Below the pieces are notes generated by a model. The model saw only the letters and a program-made list of their open reading frames with translations. It did no database searches and was not told where the DNA came from. A stretch of 64,000 nucleotides of DNA from Onstottus_B sp049273855 (lineage in GTDB: Bacteria; Acidobacteriota; Blastocatellia; UBA7656), in assembly GCA_049273855.1 (NCBI GenBank), contig JBASRN010000313.1, positions 51,461 to 115,460 on the forward strand, written 5' to 3'. A program made the translations under genes and the position numbers. Positions 44,202-53,595 of the stretch are shown here, piece by piece (the stretch's first letter is position 1; the number at the start of each line of letters is the position of its first letter).

Positions 44202-45518
44202 ATGCGTAAGAAACTCTCGGCTATCGCGGCGCTTTTGCTCGTTTTTGCGTTGTTTGCAGACGCGATCAACGCGACGCTGCAAGGCCCTGCTTCGATTAAG
44301 AAGCCGGACGCTGCCGCCCTCTCCGCGACCGAAGAGATTCTTAAGACCGTCAGCCGCCTTCGCGCGCTCGACATAAAACACTCGGTCAAGAGCGGCTTTA
44401 AGACCAAAGACGAAATCGAACAGGCGGTGCTTCGCGACCTGGACGAACAGACGCCGGCCGCTGAGTTCGAAGCCTCGCAGAAAACGCTCGTAAGGCTCGG
44501 ATTGATCTCGGGCGATTTCCGCTTGCGCGACTACATCGTCCGGCTTCTGCGCGAGCAGGTAGCCGGCTATTACGAGCCGAAGACTAAAGAGTTTTATCTC
44601 GCCGCGTGGCTGCCGCTTGTAGATCAGAAGCGGGTGATCGCGCACGAGCTTGTGCACGCGCTTCAAGACCAGCATTTCGATTTGAAGCGTTTCGAGAACT
44701 GGCCAAAGGGGGACTCCGACGCCGAGCTTGCCGCGCACGCGCTTGTCGAAGGCGAGGCAACGCTGGTGATGATTGAGTACGACTTCGACCAACAGGGTAT
44801 GCGATTGGATCTGGGGAGATTGGGAGCGCTAGCGGATGGCCTGCTCGAGCAAGACGACAGCGACGCAAAAAACTATCCGGTGCTCGCCGGCGCGCCGCGA
44901 GTGTTGAAGCAGAACCTGCAGTTCCCTTATCTCTACGGCGCGGCGTTCGTCGCCGCGGTTCTGAAGGACCGTTCGTGGCAAATGCTGGACAGCAGCTATC
45001 GCACCTTGCCGGGGTCAACCGAACAGATAATGCACCCTGAGAAGTTTCTGGCGCGCGAGAATCCGGTGAAGATAGAGTTCGGAGACCTGCTTGCGGTTCT
45101 GGGCAAGGATTGGAAGCAGGAAGACGCCGACGTGAACGGCGAGTTCGGTTATCAAGTAGTGCTTGCCGAGTTCGTGCCAAAGCGCGCGGCTCGCACGGCT
45201 GCTGCCGGATGGGGCGGCGACCGCTACGCGCTGTTCGAGAACAAAACAACTCGCGCGACAGTGCTTGTTGAATATACGTCGTGGGACACGGCGAACGACG
45301 CGAAGGAGTTCTTCGACGCTTATTCAGAGCGAACCGAGAAACGCTACAAGGTTATCAAGCCAACTGACGCGAGCGGCAAGCCTGGTGTATACGAAACAGC
45401 CGAAGGACTTGCCTCGATCGAGCTCCGGGACAAGGATGTGGTGATCATCGAAGGCGCTCAGAACCGCGAGCAGCTCGGGCGGCTGTCAGAGCGCCTTTGG
45501 CAGAGCAAGAAGAATTAA
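44202..45518 (+). CDS. Secreted metallopeptidase-like protein with HExxH
   Basis: 438 aa from ATG 44202, which opens a signal peptide (LSAIAALLLVFALFADAINA). Contains HELVHALQDQHFDL (HExxH, about residue 148) and, about 35 residues on, ALVEGEATLVM with a Glu suited as third zinc ligand, a gluzincin-like arrangement. Flanking VAGYYEPKTKEFYL and FPYLYGAAFVAAVLKDRSW recur in unnamed acidobacterial secreted proteins as I recall them. The C-terminal third (about 330-435) is a separate alpha/beta region with SIELRDKDVVIIEGA. Peptidase activity is inferred from the motif only. Confidence 0.7.
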   Translation: MRKKLSAIAALLLVFALFADAINATLQGPASIKKPDAAALSATEEILKTVSRLRALDIKHSVKSGFKTKDEIEQAVLRDLDEQTPAAEFEASQKTLVRLGLISGDFRLRDYIVRLLREQVAGYYEPKTKEFYLAAWLPLVDQKRVIAHELVHALQDQHFDLKRFENWPKGDSDAELAAHALVEGEATLVMIEYDFDQQGMRLDLGRLGALADGLLEQDDSDAKNYPVLAGAPRVLKQNLQFPYLYGAAFVAAVLKDRSWQMLDSSYRTLPGSTEQIMHPEKFLARENPVKIEFGDLLAVLGKDWKQEDADVNGEFGYQVVLAEFVPKRAARTAAAGWGGDRYALFENKTTRATVLVEYTSWDTANDAKEFFDAYSERTEKRYKVIKPTDASGKPGVYETAEGLASIELRDKDVVIIEGAQNREQLGRLSERLWQSKKN

Positions 45519-45576
45519 GAGCCAGCTACCGAAGCGCCGGGCGCTTCAATCCCAGTAGTCATATCGGAGGTCGTTG

Positions 45577-47340
45577 ATGAAAGCGCTTGGCCCGCTACCC
45601 GCTCGTGTGGTCAAACTCATCACAGCAATCACCATCCTCTCTGTTGCTAATCCCGGGTTCCCCGTTGACAACAGCAAGCAAGCCGATATCATTCCGTCCG
45701 TGTCTCAACCGATCGCCGACGGCGTCTCGCGCATTCCTCGTTCTGCCGATCTCGCAATCGTCAACGGCCGAGTATGGACCGGGAACAAGTCTCAGCCGTG
45801 GACGGAAGCTCTGGCGGCGCGAGGCGAGCGAATAATTGCAACCGGCTCGAACGATCAAATCAAGAAGCTGATCGACTCGCACACTAAAGTCATCGATCTT
45901 CAAGGCAAGCTCGCGGCGCCCGGCTTTATCGACGACCACACCCACTTCGTGAACGGCGGGTTTCAGCTGCTCTCGGTAGACCTGCGCGACGCCGCGACAC
46001 AGGAAGAGTTCGCTCGCCGCATCAAGGCTCAGGCCGAAAAGATTGGGCGAAGTCGCTGGATAACCGGGGGCGACTGGGACCACGAACTGTGGCCGGGCGG
46101 TCCATTGCCGACCCGGGAGCTGATCGATCCTCACACGTCGAACAATCCGGTGTTTGTTACGCGGCTGGACGGCCACATGGCTCTGGCTAACAGTGTCACG
46201 CTTCGGCTCGCGAAGATCACCAGGTCGTCGAAGGACCCCCCGGGTGGGACGATCGTGCGAGATCCAAAGACCGGCGAGCCAACCGGCGTGCTAAAAGACG
46301 CCGCAATGAATTTGGTATGGCCGCTCGTGCCTGAGCCGAGCGACGCCGAATATGACGAAGCGGTCATCGCGGCGATGAAAGAAGCCGCACGCGTCGGCGT
46401 GACCTCGGTTCAAGACATAACTGCGTGGACTCACTACGCGGTCTACAAACGATTTCGCGAGGCGAACCGGCTGACTGTGCGGATCTATGCGCGCACGCCG
46501 ATGAGCCAGTGGAAGCGGCAAGCCGACCTCGTCGCTCGACAGGGAGCGAGCGACGACTGGCTGCGGCTGGGCGGCTTGAAAGCGTTTATCGACGGCTCGC
46601 TGGGTTCGACTACGGCGTTGTTCTTCGAGCCGTTCACCGACGCGGCCCACACCGCCGGCCTGATGGCAGACGACAACATACCCGAAGGCACCCTGATCAA
46701 GAACATCAAAGACGCTGACAACGCCGGGCTTCAATGTTCAATCCACGCGATCGGCGACAAAGCAAACAACCTGACTCTGAACTACTTTGAAGAAGTCGCT
46801 CGCGAGAACGGCGCGCGCGACCGGCGCTTTCGTATCGAGCACGCACAGCATCTTCTGGGCTCGGACATCACGCGATTCTCAAAGCTCGGGGTGATCGCTT
46901 CGGTCCAGCCGTATCACGCGATCGATGACGGACGCTGGGCTGAGAAGCGAATCGGGAAGATGCGAATAAAGACGACTTATCCGTTTCGAGCGCTGCTCGA
47001 TGCAGGAGCAATGCTGGTGTTTGGGTCCGACTGGTCGGTTGCGCCGCTATCTCCGATTCTCGGAATTCACGCGGCCGTTACGCGAGCTACGATCGACGGC
47101 AAGAACCCGGGGGGCTGGGTGCCCGAGCAGAAGATATCGGTCGAAGAGGCGTTGCGAGCTTACACGTCGTCTTCGGCTTATGCGGAGTTCGGCGAGAAGA
47201 ACAAAGGCACCCTCGAAGTCGGAAAGCTCGCGGATGTGGTTGTCTTCTCGCGGGACATCTTTCGAATCAACCCGGACGAGATTCAGAAAACAGCGGTGGT
47301 CTACACCATCGTCGGCGGCCGCGTTGTGTTTGGGAAGTAG
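45577..47340 (+). CDS. Secreted amidohydrolase (YtcJ / amidohydrolase 3 family)
   Basis: 587 aa from ATG 45577 with CGGAGG seven bases upstream. N-terminal hydrophobic signal-like segment. TIM-barrel metal-dependent hydrolase: GFIDDHTHFVNGG (HxH), CSIHAIGDKA and RIEHAQH (further His ligands) and VFGSDWSVAPLSP (catalytic Asp), plus the flanking composite beta-sandwich (AIVNGRVWTG, KLADVVVFSRDIF). Family members act on formamides, carbapenem precursors or other exocyclic amides; the substrate is unknown. A small hairpin GAAGCGC-CGG-GCGCTTC (45531-45547) lies before it. Confidence 0.85.
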   Translation: MKALGPLPARVVKLITAITILSVANPGFPVDNSKQADIIPSVSQPIADGVSRIPRSADLAIVNGRVWTGNKSQPWTEALAARGERIIATGSNDQIKKLIDSHTKVIDLQGKLAAPGFIDDHTHFVNGGFQLLSVDLRDAATQEEFARRIKAQAEKIGRSRWITGGDWDHELWPGGPLPTRELIDPHTSNNPVFVTRLDGHMALANSVTLRLAKITRSSKDPPGGTIVRDPKTGEPTGVLKDAAMNLVWPLVPEPSDAEYDEAVIAAMKEAARVGVTSVQDITAWTHYAVYKRFREANRLTVRIYARTPMSQWKRQADLVARQGASDDWLRLGGLKAFIDGSLGSTTALFFEPFTDAAHTAGLMADDNIPEGTLIKNIKDADNAGLQCSIHAIGDKANNLTLNYFEEVARENGARDRRFRIEHAQHLLGSDITRFSKLGVIASVQPYHAIDDGRWAEKRIGKMRIKTTYPFRALLDAGAMLVFGSDWSVAPLSPILGIHAAVTRATIDGKNPGGWVPEQKISVEEALRAYTSSSAYAEFGEKNKGTLEVGKLADVVVFSRDIFRINPDEIQKTAVVYTIVGGRVVFGK

Positions 47341-47375
47341 CAGTCTCGCGAAGCAGCGATTCTGGCGGCCGGACT

Positions 47376-47495
47376 CGGATATTCCAACATTGTCAGGTTG
47401 GGAAGGAGGGCTTGCCCCCGCTCAGTTGCGAGTCTATTAGCTCAGAAAACCGGCGGGGGCAAGCCTTCCCTACCTGATAATGTTTGCGGTATCCG
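47376..47495. repeat. Very long imperfect hairpin between amidohydrolase and permease genes
   Basis: Left arm 47376-47421 and right arm 47453-47495 pair along about 43 bases with a 3-nt bulge (GAGGG against GG) and roughly five mismatches; the top 11 bp (CTTGCCCCCGC) are perfect, loop 31 nt. It fills most of the 241-bp gap. Confidence 0.85.
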
Positions 47496-47581
47496 AGTTA
47501 ATGCGCACTTCTGAAAAAGCGCATTCCTGTACTAAGCGCGTCTGTGCTTAGGGGACTTCTGGGTTAAGGGGCTACTCATTT

Positions 47582-48943
47582 ATGCCAAATCTCTCTCGAG
47601 TGCTTGGGCTGCGCGATCTCACTCTGCTGATACTCGGACTGGTCATTGGTTCGGGCATCTTTCTCGTGCCGGGCGCGGTCCTCAAGCAAGTGGACAACCG
47701 AGTAGGTGTCGCGCTGCTGGTCTGGCTCGCCGGAGGCGTTCTTTCGCTGCTGGGCGCGCTGACCTACGGAGAATTGAGCGCCGGCAATCCAAAGGCAGGC
47801 GGGCTTTATGTCTACATTCGAGATGCGTTCGGACCGTTGCTGTCATTCCTGTTTGGCTGGTCGTTATTCTTCGCCATCGGCAGCGGCGCGGTAGCAACAC
47901 TCGCGGTTGCATTCAGCAAGTACCTCGGCGAAGTCATCACGCTTTCACCGTTTGCGGGGAAGCTTGTCTCGGTGGCGATGATCGCGGTCGTCGCAGCCGT
48001 AAACGTAGGGGGCACCCGCAAGAGCTCGGACGTTACGAACTGGGCGACTGTAATAAAGGTCGGAGCGATTCTGGCGATGAGCGCGGCGCTGCTCTGGTTC
48101 GGGCACGGGCTCGCGGAAGCAAGCGAGTCGTTGTGGCCCGAGCGATTCGGAGGTTCGGTTGCGTCAAACTTCGGGCTGGCCATGGTCAGCGTGCTGTGGG
48201 CTTATGAAGGCTGGCAGTTTGCGACTTTTAGCGCCGGCGAGACGGTAAACCCGCAGCGCAACTTTCCACGCGCGTTCTTTATGGGAACCGCCGCATTGAT
48301 AGCGATCTATTTGCTGGCAAACGTCGCTTATCTGGCTGCGTTGGGTCCGGAAGGCGTTTCTCAATCATCGAGCGTTGCCGCCTCGTCGTTGCGGGCGGTA
48401 GTCAATCCGCAAGTCGCGAAGCTGATTGCCGTTGCCATCGGCATCTCCATCTTCAGCGCAGCCAACAGCATCATCCTGACTTCGCCGCGCGTCTATTACG
48501 CGATGGCGAGCGACGGACTCTTTTTCAGCAGTCTTGCAAAAGTGCATCCGCGCTGGCGGACTCCGGCTGTTGCAATCATCGCAAGCGCCGTGTGGGCGTC
48601 GGTGTTATCAATGCTCGGGACCTTCAGCGAATTGCTGACCTACGTCGTTTTCACCGGATGGATCTTCTACGGGCTGGCGGGAGCGAGCATCTTTGTTTAC
48701 CGCAGGCGAACGCCCGAAGGTTTCCCGGCTTATCGCGTTCCAGGTTATCCGCTCACACCGCTGCTGTTCATACTCGCCGCGGGCGCCGTGGTCCTCAACA
48801 CGCTGGTCGCGAAACTTCAGGAATCGCCGCTGCGCACCGGAATGGCGCTCGGGGTCATTCTGCTTGGAGTTCCCGCTTACTTCATCTGGCGTTCGCGCAG
48901 CGCCGGTCGGTTCGAGCCGGCTGTTAGGCCGGCAGCCGACTGA
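47582..48943 (+). CDS. APC-family amino acid permease
   Basis: 453 aa with about twelve transmembrane helices. The first helix carries the unwound substrate-binding motif LVIGSGIFLVPGAVL (GSGIF). Also GALTYGELSAGNPKAGGLYV and YEGWQFATFSAGETVNPQRN. Resembles LAT/SteT-type amino-acid exchangers; the substrate cannot be predicted. Placed 241 bp after the amidohydrolase with a large hairpin between them, so co-transcription is uncertain. Confidence 0.9.
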   Translation: MPNLSRVLGLRDLTLLILGLVIGSGIFLVPGAVLKQVDNRVGVALLVWLAGGVLSLLGALTYGELSAGNPKAGGLYVYIRDAFGPLLSFLFGWSLFFAIGSGAVATLAVAFSKYLGEVITLSPFAGKLVSVAMIAVVAAVNVGGTRKSSDVTNWATVIKVGAILAMSAALLWFGHGLAEASESLWPERFGGSVASNFGLAMVSVLWAYEGWQFATFSAGETVNPQRNFPRAFFMGTAALIAIYLLANVAYLAALGPEGVSQSSSVAASSLRAVVNPQVAKLIAVAIGISIFSAANSIILTSPRVYYAMASDGLFFSSLAKVHPRWRTPAVAIIASAVWASVLSMLGTFSELLTYVVFTGWIFYGLAGASIFVYRRRTPEGFPAYRVPGYPLTPLLFILAAGAVVLNTLVAKLQESPLRTGMALGVILLGVPAYFIWRSRSAGRFEPAVRPAAD

Positions 48944-48975
48944 CTTCGTAGTACCAGTGATTGTTCTAAAGCGCA

Positions 48976-48989
48976 AGAACCGCGGTTCT
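48976..48989. promoter_or_regulatory. 14-bp perfect palindrome
   Basis: AGAACCGCGGTTCT, about 245 bp upstream of the FecR-type gene. Could be a regulator site or chance. Confidence 0.25.
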
Positions 48990-49233
48990 GCGGCCTGCGT
49001 CGTGGGCGCACCGCATGTACTATTCCCAATCACACACTGTACTGTTGAGCCGATTCCCTCGGCCCCCGCTCTGGCCAGGTGCTTTCCTCTAAATACCTGT
49101 CGGGAAACGTGTTCTGCTATCCCGGTAAACTCCTACCCCCGTTCAAGCATCACTCACTATGGTGAAGAGATCGAGGCCTGGCGGTTGCAATGCAACAAGA
49201 GGGAAAAACCGCCTGGAGCAGGAGGGTAGCAAG

Positions 49234-51555
49234 ATGTTCGCTGAACTAAGAAAAAGACTGTCGAGAGTTTCTCCACGGGTCGCAATAGCGGTGGGGCTTT
49301 TGATCGCGTTCGCCGCGGGATCAGGAGTGGCATTACTGCTTATGCGAGGCGGGGAAACAGTTGACGCGGATGACGCGGTGCAGCCGATGGCTGCGCGTAT
49401 TGACCGCGTCGACGGAAATGTTGGCATCGCGCGAGTGATCGATGAAAACACCGAGCCCGATTGGGACGACGCTACGATCAACACACCTGTGAGCGTTGGC
49501 GATCGCATCTATACGCGCGACAACTCGCGGGCATCGGTTGCGCTAACCGGGCACAACTTTGTTCGGCTTGACCCGAACGCGTCGCTGGACGTGCTGGCGC
49601 TGGACGATCAGAGAACACAGCTTGCGCTTCGCAGCGGGTCGGCGATCTTCGATGTCGGCGCGCTTGAACCGAATGCGTTTTATGAAGTCGCGACTCCGTG
49701 CGGCGCTGTTGACTTCACTCAGCCCGGGCTTTATCAAGTCGGCATCGACGACAATACCGCGATCATCTCGGTGCTGAGCGGACTCGCTCAGGTTGTTGGG
49801 GCGTCAGGTTCGGGATACATCAACAAGGGAGAGGTGTACACGCTGGTGGGCGCGGCTGCGAGCGAAGCGATCGCCTCGACTTTAGCGCCGACTCTCGCAG
49901 GCGGCATTGTGGACGATTACTACCGCTATCGATATCCGAGCACCTACGACGGCCGCTATCAGAGCTATGACACTTACGTGTCCGACGCGTTCTACTACGA
50001 TCCCTATCGTAGTTCAGCAAGCTACCGTTATGTTTCGGCCGACATCCCCGGTCTGTACGATCTGGACTACTACGGCGACTGGACGAATATCGATGGCTAT
50101 GGCCATTGCTGGGCGCCTCGAGTTAGCTCCGGGTGGGCGCCGTTCCGTTCGGGGTCCTGGGACCTCTATGACGCCTGGGGTCCGACCTGGGTTTCGCAAG
50201 AGCCCTGGGGGTGGGCGCCGTACCACTATGGCCGTTGGACGTTCGTGCAACAACGCTGGTTCTGGGTGCCGGTCGAGGTTCGGACCCGGCGCTCCTATTG
50301 TCCGGCGACCGTCGCTTTCATTCCGCTAGCGCAGGATCAGATCGGATGGGTGCCCCTCGCGCCGGGCGAGGTTTATGTCCCGCGATACTACGACGCGAGC
50401 TTCCGGCCTCGATACCTGGCTTCGCGCGAAGTCGTCAGCGAAGTTACAGTTCAGCGGACGTTCGTAAACCTCAACGCGCCATCCGGCGTGACCGTGGTGC
50501 CGGTGCAGGCCTTGAAGCGCCGAATCGAGCCGAACCTAATAGCTCAAGTTGATCCGCAGGTGATCGCAAGATCGAAGCCTACTGCGGATCCGTTCGCGGT
50601 CGAAGGGGTGCGTGAGCTTGCCATAAAGAGAAAAGGCGAGGGGCGAAAGCAACTCGCCAGGGCCGAACAGCAGGCTTTTGACAGACCCGTACTAACCAGC
50701 AGGAAACTCACATCCTTGCCGGCCGAAACGAACCTTGCGAAGACGCTTCGAGTAGAACCCGTGTCTGGAGAGGTGAAGAACAAAACGCTTAAGATCGACC
50801 GGACTGGACAGGTGATAACCGCCCGCCGTCCCGATGGTTTGCCCCGGGCAATGGCGCCGAACCAGGTAAGCAACGATAAGGATCGCGGACAGCGCGGCAA
50901 TGCGGCGGCCGCACAGCCAACGGCTGCGGAGCAGCGTGTTCAGCAGGAGCAGTTGCGGCAGCAGATGCGGGAACAGCTCAAGACAGAACGTCAGCAACAG
51001 TCGGGTGCGGCGGCGCAAGCCGAGGCTGCGCGCCGTGCTCAGCAACAGCAGATGCGCCAACAACAAGAACAACAGAAGCGCCTCGAGCGTAAGCCTCCCG
51101 AAGCTTCAGTTCAGCGACAGCAACAGCGGACCGGGCAGCAAAAGCAAATGCAGGAGCAGTCGCGTGTCCGCGCTCAGCAGGAAGCTGTAAGGCAAGAAGC
51201 TGCTCGGAAGGCGCAGCAACCGCGCCAACAAACCCAGAACCAGCAGCGAAAGCCGGAAAAACGCCCGCCGCAACGCAAGCCCCCCGAGGCTTCCGTTCGA
51301 CAGCAGCAGCCCCGAGACCGAGGCTTGCAAATAACGGAGCAAGCTCGTATTCGGCGCGCTCAGCAAGAATCCGGGCGTCAGCAGGGACAAGCACGACAAC
51401 AACAGCGGGCGATTATCGAACAACGAAAATCGCAAGCTTCCATCCAACGCGCTCAACAAGAAGCCGCGCGTCAGCAGGGACAAGCACGACAACAACAACA
51501 GCGGGCGATGATCGAACAACGAAATAGAATGGCTTCTCGTTTGGTCAGGCCCTGA
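49234..51555 (+). CDS. FecR-like / DUF6600 protein with Tyr-Trp-rich and Gln-rich regions
   Basis: 773 aa; ATG 49234 has a strong GGAGGG nine bases upstream. One membrane segment at about 16-37 (AIAVGLLIAFAAGSGVALLL). A FecR-type beta region about 50-205 (VGDRIYTRDNSRASVALTGH, DVLALDDQRTQLALRSGSAI), a Tyr-rich stretch about 225-290, then Trp-Ala-Pro repeats typical of DUF6600 (GHCWAPRVSSGWAPFRSGSW, WGWAPYHYGRWTFVQQRWFW, IGWVPLAPGEVYVPRYYD). From about 550 on it is a Gln/Arg/Ala-rich coiled coil with near-identical repeats (nt 51355-51430 and 51448-51529). No FecI sigma factor or FecA receptor is adjacent, so classical iron signalling is unlikely. Envelope scaffold role inferred. Confidence 0.75.
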   Translation: MFAELRKRLSRVSPRVAIAVGLLIAFAAGSGVALLLMRGGETVDADDAVQPMAARIDRVDGNVGIARVIDENTEPDWDDATINTPVSVGDRIYTRDNSRASVALTGHNFVRLDPNASLDVLALDDQRTQLALRSGSAIFDVGALEPNAFYEVATPCGAVDFTQPGLYQVGIDDNTAIISVLSGLAQVVGASGSGYINKGEVYTLVGAAASEAIASTLAPTLAGGIVDDYYRYRYPSTYDGRYQSYDTYVSDAFYYDPYRSSASYRYVSADIPGLYDLDYYGDWTNIDGYGHCWAPRVSSGWAPFRSGSWDLYDAWGPTWVSQEPWGWAPYHYGRWTFVQQRWFWVPVEVRTRRSYCPATVAFIPLAQDQIGWVPLAPGEVYVPRYYDASFRPRYLASREVVSEVTVQRTFVNLNAPSGVTVVPVQALKRRIEPNLIAQVDPQVIARSKPTADPFAVEGVRELAIKRKGEGRKQLARAEQQAFDRPVLTSRKLTSLPAETNLAKTLRVEPVSGEVKNKTLKIDRTGQVITARRPDGLPRAMAPNQVSNDKDRGQRGNAAAAQPTAAEQRVQQEQLRQQMREQLKTERQQQSGAAAQAEAARRAQQQQMRQQQEQQKRLERKPPEASVQRQQQRTGQQKQMQEQSRVRAQQEAVRQEAARKAQQPRQQTQNQQRKPEKRPPQRKPPEASVRQQQPRDRGLQITEQARIRRAQQESGRQQGQARQQQRAIIEQRKSQASIQRAQQEAARQQGQARQQQQRAMIEQRNRMASRLVRP

Positions 51556-51565
51556 AGCTTGAACT

Positions 51566-52006
51566 CTAGAGTCCTCGCGCCTTCGCAACCAGCGACTCGT
51601 AACGCGACTCGTCATCACAGGCCGCGCACGCCGGCAGACCCAGCGTGCTCCAGCCGGGCTCGACAAGCCGCCCCGTATTGTCCGTCAGCCCGCCGAAGCC
51701 GCCTCTTATGTTGGTCACATCCATAAAGCCCATCTGGCTCATCAGCTCGCAAGCGCGCGCCGACCGTCCCCCGCTCTTGCAGCCGACAACGAACCTCGCG
51801 CCCTTAGCCAATGCCGCCTCGACTACCGCCGGGAAGTCCTGGTTCGGCGACATACCCGCGCCGGGAGCGAAATGCATTAGCGGGACGTTAATCGCGCCTG
51901 CCGCATGTCCCGCCTCGAACTCGGGCACTGATCGAACGTCCAGGTAGATAAGCTCAGGGTCGGCCCGCATCAAATCGTGCGCTTCTTGCGCGCCTACTTC
52001 CTTCAT
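51566..52006 (-). CDS. Rhodanese-like sulfurtransferase
   Basis: 146 aa from ATG 52006 with AAGGAGG upstream; the frame is open further but ribosome spacing decides. Single rhodanese domain: LIYLDVRSVPEFEAGHAAGA and the active-site loop VVGCKSGGRSARA with the catalytic Cys. C-terminal extension GLPACAACDDESRYESL adds two Cys. Likely cytoplasmic sulfur carrier or detoxifying enzyme. Confidence 0.88.
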   Translation of the reverse strand: MKEVGAQEAHDLMRADPELIYLDVRSVPEFEAGHAAGAINVPLMHFAPGAGMSPNQDFPAVVEAALAKGARFVVGCKSGGRSARACELMSQMGFMDVTNIRGGFGGLTDNTGRLVEPGWSTLGLPACAACDDESRYESLVAKARGL

Positions 52007-52085
52007 AAGCCCTCCTTGAAATGTCCGACAAACTTCAGTTTGTCCTAGGATGCGTTCGTGTGGAATTGCAGGATGAGAAGAGTTC

Positions 52086-52160
52086 GCCACGAAGACCCCA
52101 GGACACGAAGGTCCACGAAGCCTGTCTTCGTGTAACTTCGTGACTTAGGGCCCTCGTGGC
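52086..52160. repeat. Word-built inverted repeat (CACGAAG words)
   Basis: Left arm (52086-52122) has GCCACGAAG, GACACGAAGG, TCCACGAAG; right arm (52123-52160) has the complements CTTCGTG, CTTCGTGAC, CTCGTGGC. The arms pair imperfectly, at about 70 percent. Half copy at 42503. Confidence 0.7.
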
Positions 52161-52202
52161 AAGGCAGCATCTCAACATGCTATCCCACCGCTAAGCGAAA
52201 TG

Positions 52203-52259
52203 CCGCGAAGCGACGGCTCAACGACAACTGAAGCTCGCCGGACGAGCCGTCTTTCGCGG
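52203..52259. repeat. Interrupted hairpin
   Basis: CCGCGAA (52203-52209) and GACGGCTC (52212-52219) pair with GAGCCGTC (52244-52251) and TTCGCGG (52253-52259): 15 bp with one small interior loop, 24-nt apical loop, no T run. Confidence 0.6.
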
Positions 52260-52375
52260 GTGAGAAACGAAAGTTGATTATAGTCCGCGTCTGCCAAAAC
52301 ACCAGTTGCGACGGCTTGCGCCTGTCTTCAACCCCGCCGCAATAAATTTACAAGAAGTTTTTGCGGTGGTAATCG

Positions 52376-52405
52376 TTGACAATCCCAGTGATCGGCTCAT
52401 AGAAT
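52376..52405 (+). promoter_or_regulatory. Sigma-70-type promoter of the M23 peptidase gene
   Basis: Perfect TTGACA (52376-52381), 18-nt spacer, TAGAAT (52400-52405), about 90 bp before the TTG start. Confidence 0.5.
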
Positions 52406-52495
52406 CGGCCTCTCTGAAAGACCCCACCCCATATCTAAGCAGTATTTTGATTTGAGTTTTGAACGATAGCCTCGGCGTTTCGAGAGGAGAGGGTA

Positions 52496-53305
52496 TTGAA
52501 GCAGGCAGGCAGGAATATAGTTCTGGCCCTTCTATTCGGTTCCATGGCATCCGTTGTCGCTGCCGCCCAACAAAAGGGAAACGACCCGGCCTCGCAAGAT
52601 TCACAACGACCACAAAGCGTCAATCAGATCGTCGGCTACCCCGAGAAAAGACCGGCCGAACAGGCATCTGACTCGACTACAAAGACCGAGGTCGTGCGGC
52701 TTCAAGCGGTGCAGACGGTCTTGCAGGCGACCGTGATTCCTCCGCCGCCCAACGTTGTAAAGCTCTCGCCTCAATCGATTTCGATTCCCGCAGACAAGGT
52801 CTCCAACGATTCGAAGTACGAACAGAAACCGGCGGTGACGAGCCAGGCGACGGTCGGAAGCGTCTTCGGCTACCGTCGAGACCCGTTCACCCGGCGGGCG
52901 AGGTTTCACTCCGGCGTTGATATCAAAGCTCGCCACGGAGATCCGATAGGCGCTAGCCAGCGAGGAATCGTGGAGTTTGCCGGTTGGTATCACGGCTATG
53001 GCAACTTGATGATTGTCGGCCACGGCGGCGGCGTGCGGACTCATTACGCGCATCTGTCGAGCTTCGATGTGGCGGTCGGCACGCGTGTCGAGCGAGGAAC
53101 GGTACTCGGCCGCGCCGGCAGCACCGGGCGCGCTACCTCACCACATCTTCACTATGAAGTTCGCGTCGACGGCATTGCGCTTGACCCGTTTCAGCCCCTG
53201 GCGCTCAACGCGTCTTCGGAATACTTCAAGCAAACAGAATCTCCAGCGGACGCACCCGGACCTGCTGGTCTTGCGGATTCAACACGTCCACGGCGCGTAA
53301 ACTAG
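52496..53305 (+). CDS. Secreted M23-family (LytM-type) metallopeptidase
   Basis: 269 aa. TTG start with a clear GAGAGGAG site. Signal peptide (NIVLALLFGSMASVVAAAQQ). Peptidase domain about 120-235: FHSGVDIKARHGDPI (first zinc His and Asp), GYGNLMIVGHGGGVRTHYAH, and SPHLHYEVRVDG (HxH). Cleaves peptidoglycan cross-bridges or activates amidases; all zinc ligands are present. Followed by a terminator. Confidence 0.9.
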   Translation: MKQAGRNIVLALLFGSMASVVAAAQQKGNDPASQDSQRPQSVNQIVGYPEKRPAEQASDSTTKTEVVRLQAVQTVLQATVIPPPPNVVKLSPQSISIPADKVSNDSKYEQKPAVTSQATVGSVFGYRRDPFTRRARFHSGVDIKARHGDPIGASQRGIVEFAGWYHGYGNLMIVGHGGGVRTHYAHLSSFDVAVGTRVERGTVLGRAGSTGRATSPHLHYEVRVDGIALDPFQPLALNASSEYFKQTESPADAPGPAGLADSTRPRRVN

Positions 53306-53332
53306 AATCGCCCGGCACGTCATACTGAAAAG

Positions 53333-53370
53333 AGGCGGGATTCGCGTTGTCGAATCCCGCCTTTCTTCTT
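53333..53370 (+). terminator. Rho-independent terminator after the M23 gene
   Basis: Perfect 12-bp stem AGGCGGGATTCG (53333-53344) with CGAATCCCGCCT (53351-53362), 6-nt loop, T-rich tail TTCTTCTTTG. Confidence 0.85.
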
Positions 53371-53595
53371 TGTCACTGTTTAGATCACTAATGGCGTGTA
53401 TCATGTATCATCTGCTGCTGGTACTTGCTGAAGATGGATGAAAGTCCGGAGCTCAACCTTCACGTTGCCGGCGCGGATGGCAAGGTTAAGCTTGAACTCT
53501 GAACTTCGAAGCCAGGAGAGTAGGCATCGTGATGGATGATGAACTCATCAAAACCTTGCCTTGCAATCGTCGTTGATAAGACTGGAGCAGGTTGG

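Larger units (their letters stand above)
52007..52495. other. Intergenic stretch with two hairpins and a promoter
   Basis: 489 bp between divergent genes. It holds the CACGAAG-word element (52086-52160), a second 15-bp hairpin (52203-52259) and the promoter of the M23 gene (52376-52405). No gene seen. Confidence 0.6.

Noticed and set aside
49184..49199. Possible second sigma-54 site (TGGCGGTTGCAATGCA) before the FecR-type gene
   Set aside because: GG/GC spacing fits but several consensus bases do not; the match is likely at this level by chance.
49234..51555. FecR as part of a FecIR iron-signalling system
   Set aside because: No ECF sigma factor or TonB receptor is adjacent, and the protein continues into DUF6600 and a Gln-rich tail.
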